8,701 nt of DNA, from NCBI GenBank assembly GCA_027055005.1, contig JALUNR010000141.1, positions 1 to 8,701 of the forward strand, given 5' to 3'. The translations under genes and the position numbers were made by a program. How positions within the stretch are numbered: the first letter of the stretch is position 1; every line of letters starts with the position of its first letter. Origin of the DNA: Campylobacterales bacterium (GTDB lineage Bacteria; Campylobacterota; Campylobacteria; Campylobacterales; QNZT01). Positions 5,691 to 8,701 of the stretch are shown here, piece by piece. Below the pieces are notes generated by a model, which was given only the letters and a program-made list of their open reading frames with translations, searched no databases and was not told the origin of the DNA.

Positions 5691-6416
5691 GTGCAAACTT
5701 TAAACTTAGTAACTATTATAACAATAGCATTTTTAGGATCATTTGGGCATTGTATTGGTATGTGTGGAGGGATAGTTTTGGCTTACACCTCTACAAAAGT
5801 AGATGAAAGCTTTTCAAAAGCAAAACAAGCCTTTGCTCACTTAGCATACTCTTTTGGTCGGATTACAACATATACTATTATGGGTGCTATATTTGGTTAT
5901 CTTGGAAGTGTGGTTACTTTTAATCATATAGCAAATGGAGTTTTACTTTTAGTAGCTGGAATTTTTATGTTTTTTGCTGGATTATCTATTTTAGGAAAAG
6001 TGAAATTTTTGAATTTACTAGAATATTCAACTACAAAAAGCAGTTGGTATCAAAGAACTTTTAGAAAACTAATCCACTCAAAATCTATGCTTAGCTTTTA
6101 CTCTTTAGGACTTTTAAATGGGCTTTTGCCTTGTGGATTTGTTTACTTTTTTGCTGTAACTGCAGCTAGTACTGCAAGTCCTTTTTGGGGAGCAATAGTT
6201 ATGTTTATATTTGGACTTAGTACTATTCCAGCTCTTTTTTCACTTGGCTTTTTTGCTAGTATCTTTTCAAAAACATCTTTTAGAGATATCATGATAAAAC
6301 TTGCATCTTTAGCAGTTATTGGTTATGGACTTTTGACTATATACTATGGTTACTTATATATAAAAGACCCAAATCAAAAGGTTTATAATTGTCCCGCTTG
6401 TAAGACTAAAAAATAA
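5691..6416 (+). CDS. DsbD_2/TauE-SafE-like six-helix membrane protein with CPxC tail
   Basis: Integral inner-membrane protein of 241 residues in the group usually annotated as sulfite exporter TauE/SafE or DsbD_2 (PF13386-type) and related to CcdA/DsbD. Proteins of this type often lie near cbb3-oxidase or copper-handling genes and are thought to move reducing power or metal across the membrane; that role is general knowledge and is not shown by this context. About six hydrophobic segments are visible (roughly 5-29, 50-71, 79-101, 134-157, 162-192, 200-223). Key residues: GHCIGMCGG (19-27) with C21 and C25 in the first helix, LLPCGF (145-150) with C148 in the fourth, and a C-terminal CPAC (234-237) after the last helix. 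The start is GTG with AGGA seven bases upstream. The last 11 bases overlap the convergent lipoprotein gene. Family is well supported; substrate is unknown, and true sulfite export is unlikely. Confidence 0.85.
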   Translation: MQTLNLVTIITIAFLGSFGHCIGMCGGIVLAYTSTKVDESFSKAKQAFAHLAYSFGRITTYTIMGAIFGYLGSVVTFNHIANGVLLLVAGIFMFFAGLSILGKVKFLNLLEYSTTKSSWYQRTFRKLIHSKSMLSFYSLGLLNGLLPCGFVYFFAVTAASTASPFWGAIVMFIFGLSTIPALFSLGFFASIFSKTSFRDIMIKLASLAVIGYGLLTIYYGYLYIKDPNQKVYNCPACKTKK

Positions 6417-7101
6417 TCTCTTTAAGTTTATATTTTAGAACTCGTCCATTGTCATCAGCAAAAAATATTTTATTTTTATGGATAGTTATACCTTCTTGTG
6501 CGAATTTTGGAACTTTTATCTTTTTTAGTATTTTTTCTTTTGAAATATCAAATATATAAAGTTTATCTTTTGTATCACTTAGGATATAGAGTAATCCATT
6601 ATGGTACTCCATACCAGACATATCAATAATACCAGTTTGTATTGCTTTTATTATTTTCCCATTTTGATAGATTAATATTTTAGCTCTTTTTTTCTTTTTT
6701 GTTTGTAAGGCTAAATATATTTTATTTCCAATTTCAGTTATTGCTTCTATACCAGCATTTTTTTTATGAAAGTGAAGTTCTAATTTTTTATATTTTATTT
6801 TATGGTTTTTCCTATCAACAAAGACTATACCACCATTTTCATCGGCAAAAATAAATTTTTTATTTTTACAAATAACACCTTCTAAATCATAGTTTTTAGA
6901 TATTTTTGTTTTGTTTATTATTTTACCTTTAGGGGTTATCTCATATAAACTTCCTTCATCATTTGCAACAACTAAAGTATTTGTATTATTACAATATGAT
7001 ATACCTGATGCTTCTGGTATTTTTGATATAACATGTGAGTTTTTTTGACAACCTATAAAAATTATACTTAGCATACTTAGTAAAAATATTTTTATATTCA
7101 T
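6406..7101 (-). CDS. SdiA-regulated/YjiK-like beta-propeller lipoprotein
   Basis: Predicted lipoprotein of 231 residues. The signal peptide ends in a lipobox, IFIGC, with C18 as the lipidated residue; Gln at +2 would favour outer-membrane sorting under the usual rule. The mature chain is a repeat of beta-strand units, each beginning with a small-acidic-glycine pattern: EASGI (30-34), DLEGV (72-76), GIEAI (117-121), DMSGME (160-165) and QEGIT (202-206), alternating with strands such as LYILSD and IFFADDNG. This spacing is typical of the SdiA-regulated (YjiK) family, a five- or six-bladed propeller of unknown function. At 231 residues it is on the short side. The start is ATG with AGGG seven bases upstream, two bases after the stop of the 109-residue protein, so it is co-transcribed and probably coupled. 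Its 3' end overlaps the convergent membrane-protein gene by 11 bases. Fold call is fair; role is unknown. Confidence 0.8.
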   Translation of the reverse strand: MNIKIFLLSMLSIIFIGCQKNSHVISKIPEASGISYCNNTNTLVVANDEGSLYEITPKGKIINKTKISKNYDLEGVICKNKKFIFADENGGIVFVDRKNHKIKYKKLELHFHKKNAGIEAITEIGNKIYLALQTKKKKRAKILIYQNGKIIKAIQTGIIDMSGMEYHNGLLYILSDTKDKLYIFDISKEKILKKIKVPKFAQEGITIHKNKIFFADDNGRVLKYKLKEIIF

Positions 7102-7103
7102 AT

Positions 7104-7433
7104 TTACACCCTTATATCCAATATATGAGGAAGAGTATTATCATCTTCATCATTTTTGTTTTTTTTTGCCATATTTATTACAGCTTTTTCTTCTTGTTCT
7201 TTTTCTCCACTACTTTCATCACTGTTTTGGCGATAGTGTTCAAGATCTTCTTTTATCATTACATCTTCGTTTAAATCAACTAAGTCTTCTATTTCTTTTT
7301 CTTTATTATTTGTTGAGGCAGCTGCAACAAGATTTTGAAAATCTACTCTACCTTGAAAATCTAATTGTTTAGATGCTGCAATTTGCATATTTTGATTAAC
7401 AAATATCATATTTTCTATTCCTGAAATAGCCAT
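7104..7433 (-). CDS. Conserved-looking acidic protein of unknown function, 109 residues
   Basis: I do not recognise the family. The first 40 residues (MAISGIENMIFVNQNMQIAA, then a QLDFQGRVDFQNLVAAAS stretch) look like an ordered amphipathic segment. Residues 43-101 are strongly charged and probably disordered or helical, with acidic clusters (EKEIEDLVDLNEDV, DESSGEKEQEEK, NDEDD) and a lysine patch (AKKNKN). The end is LPHILDIRV. There is no signal peptide, membrane segment or cysteine. It is real by context: ATG at 7433 with AAAGGA seven bases upstream, the site lying inside the last codons of the NFACT gene; a three-base gap behind NFACT; and a two-base gap before the lipoprotein gene. Both ends are thus translationally linked. 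A run of nine A residues encodes the lysine patch. An accessory role for the NFACT protein is possible, but nothing in the sequence shows it. Confidence 0.8.
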   Translation of the reverse strand: MAISGIENMIFVNQNMQIAASKQLDFQGRVDFQNLVAAASTNNKEKEIEDLVDLNEDVMIKEDLEHYRQNSDESSGEKEQEEKAVINMAKKNKNDEDDNTLPHILDIRV

Positions 7434-7436
7434 AAC

Positions 7437-8701
7437 TTAATCCTTTGAAACTCCTATCGTTTTATAATCAACATAGTTGACAAAAGCACCTTCTCTTATT
7501 TTTACATTTCTTCTTTGTGTATAATCAACCAGATAATTACCTTTGTTTAAGTTTGTTAAGTTTACACAAAGTTTTGCTCCAAATTCTAGGACATCTTTTG
7601 GAGCTTGTTGTTTGTTTGAATGTATTATAACATGAGAAGATGTGATATCCTTAATATGTAACCAAAAATCACTAGCTTTTGCACTTTTTAATAGAGTTAT
7701 ATTTCCTTTCTCGTTCTTTCCTACTTCTATTTTATAGTTTTTATAAAAAAATATTTCGATATTTGAGTCGATTTTTTTTCGTTTTTCATTTTTTTTAGGT
7801 TTTGGTAGATATAGATTTAACTCATCTAAACTTTGTATGGATTTGATCATATTTTGTAAATTCTCATAAAATATGATTTTTGAAGTTAAATTTTCTTTTT
7901 CTATATAAGAGTGATTTAATTTTTGTTTTAATTTTTTTGCTTGTTTATAGAGTATTTCACTAGCATGGGATGGAGTTTTTGCTTCTTTTGGTAAAGTTAT
8001 AATAACTTCATTTCCTTCAAAATTTTTTAACTTAAACTTTTTTTCATAAGGTTTTATCTTATAAATATTTGCCATCACAATATCTGCATCCATATATGAT
8101 TTTTGCATCTGTTTCTCAAGTTCTTTGATAGTTGGTATTTTTTGTAAGAGTTGTTTAAATTTATCTATCTTTTTTTGAATTTGATTTAACTTTTGAGTTT
8201 TTATAAGCTTTAGTTTTATCTCTTCTCTTTTTAAATACTCATTTTTTAAAAACTCTTCTATTGATTTTATATCATCTTCTTTTGATTTAAAATCTCTTGG
8301 AGGTATGGGTTTTAGTTTTACTCCAACTTTTATTTCTCTACTTGAAGTGGAACTATCTATATGCCGTAAAGCTTCTAAAACTTTTTTTTCTTCATCTAAT
8401 ATTATTATATTTGTATTTCTTCCTGTAAATTCTAGTTGAAGAATAGTTTTTTGCTCCTTATAACCTGAACTTCGTTTAGTAAAAAACTTTAGTATTCTGT
8501 TCCCATTTTCTACTTCGATATTTTGTATAAATGTATTTGAAAATCTTTTTTTTAAAACTATATCAAAAGGTGCAGTATAGTTTTTTGTGGTTTTAAAATT
8601 ACTTTTTAAAAAAGCAAAACTATCTCCCTTTTTCATATCAAAAAAAATAGATTCATTTTTGCCAAATTCTACTTTTATAATAGTATCTTCAACTCTATAA
8701 A
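7437..8701 (-). CDS. NFACT family protein (RqcH/FbpA-like), N-terminus outside the window
   Basis: Member of the NFACT family, which in Bacillus (RqcH) binds stalled 50S subunits and recruits tRNA-Ala to add C-terminal Ala tails for quality control; older annotations call it fibronectin/fibrinogen-binding protein. The frame is open to the window edge (first full codon at 8699), and residues before the internal ATG at 8636 (YRVEDTIIKVEFGKNESIFF) belong to the fold, so that ATG is not the start; perhaps 15 residues are missing. In 420 visible residues: NFACT-N (about 1-135, with EFTGRNTNIIIL and LEALRHID), a long charged helical region (about 140-290), and NFACT-R/DUF814 (about 305-415) with VGKNEKGN, DFWLHIKD and SHVIIHSN (344-362). 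The DR motif of RqcH (Asp97-Arg98) reads Asn67-Arg68 here. It leads an operon with two small genes. Family is certain; Ala-tailing activity is not. Confidence 0.94.
   Translation of the reverse strand, partial: YRVEDTIIKVEFGKNESIFFDMKKGDSFAFLKSNFKTTKNYTAPFDIVLKKRFSNTFIQNIEVENGNRILKFFTKRSSGYKEQKTILQLEFTGRNTNIIILDEEKKVLEALRHIDSSTSSREIKVGVKLKPIPPRDFKSKEDDIKSIEEFLKNEYLKREEIKLKLIKTQKLNQIQKKIDKFKQLLQKIPTIKELEKQMQKSYMDADIVMANIYKIKPYEKKFKLKNFEGNEVIITLPKEAKTPSHASEILYKQAKKLKQKLNHSYIEKENLTSKIIFYENLQNMIKSIQSLDELNLYLPKPKKNEKRKKIDSNIEIFFYKNYKIEVGKNEKGNITLLKSAKASDFWLHIKDITSSHVIIHSNKQQAPKDVLEFGAKLCVNLTNLNKGNYLVDYTQRRNVKIREGAFVNYVDYKTIGVSKD

Noticed and set aside
5691..6416. Sulfite exporter as a literal function
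   Set aside because: Cysteines in the membrane (GHCIGMCGG, LPCG) and the CPAC tail fit the DsbD_2/CcdA-like group better than an anion exporter.
7159..7167. Run of nine A residues (minus strand) in the 109-residue gene, containing an in-frame A-AAA-AAC, as a programmed frameshift site
   Set aside because: Shifting to -1 meets a stop within two or three codons, and +1 gives only a short extension that does not join the next gene. Similar A or T runs of eight occur elsewhere (1830-1837, 8640-8647) and reflect AT-richness; no G or C tract typical of phase variation was seen.
7166..7372. Plus-strand open frame of 68 codons opposite the 109-residue protein
   Set aside because: Leu/Phe-rich shadow; the minus-strand frame has a ribosome site and tight operon spacing, this one does not.
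8634..8636. ATG as start of the NFACT gene
   Set aside because: The frame stays open upstream to the window edge, and the upstream residues fit the NFACT-N fold, so the true start is off the window.
1..8701. CRISPR array, insertion sequence, tRNA/rRNA, prophage or defence island
   Set aside because: No spaced repeats, transposase, integrase, cloverleaf or phage genes were found; coding is continuous and compositionally even.

Overview
The window is AT-rich chromosomal DNA from a member of the Campylobacterota (Epsilonproteobacteria), most likely a free-living or environmental type in the Sulfurimonas/Arcobacter range; the genus cannot be fixed from the sequence alone. The assignment rests on codon use (AGA for Arg, ATA for Ile), T-rich promoters with good -10 boxes and no clear -35, and gene order. 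A GlcD-type oxidase beside a PGBA_N-type exported protein beside an M23 peptidase recalls the Helicobacter pylori HP0506-HP0509 neighbourhood and the Campylobacter jejuni Cj1213c-Cj1215 neighbourhood (from memory). Genes are packed tightly, and I see no insertion sequence, CRISPR array, rRNA, tRNA or sign of recent transfer.

Layout. Positions 1-1842 (minus strand) hold an exported PGBA_N-domain protein followed by glcD, whose 3' end lies outside the window; stop and start overlap as TAGTG. Positions 1843-1963 are a divergent promoter region. Positions 1964-5037 (plus strand) form a three-gene run: an M23 peptidoglycan peptidase of the Csd3/HdpA type, the magnesium channel mgtE, and a NUDT14-like Nudix hydrolase that overlaps mgtE by ATGA. 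The Nudix gene runs tail-to-tail into rdgB (minus), with a 14-base overlap. Positions 5624-5690 carry a compact bidirectional promoter in which two extended -10 elements overlap. Next comes a DsbD_2/TauE-like six-helix membrane protein (plus), which overlaps by 11 bases the end of a minus-strand operon. In transcription order that operon is an NFACT (RqcH/FbpA-family) protein whose extreme N-terminus is off the window, an unrecognised 109-residue acidic protein, and an SdiA-regulated/YjiK-like beta-propeller lipoprotein.

How the genes may work together. The left half combines envelope work (M23 peptidase, PGBA_N protein) with carbon oxidation (glcD) and magnesium uptake. The middle has two structurally unrelated nucleotide diphosphatases (Nudix and RdgB) facing each other. 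The right half is an NFACT-led operon with two poorly understood partners. Most of the window is ordinary core genome and I do not see an unmistakable new system. The points most worth a second look are the Asp-to-Asn change in the conserved DR motif of the NFACT protein, the unknown 109-residue protein coupled to it, the symmetric promoter at 5651-5666, and the CPxC tail on the DsbD_2-like protein.
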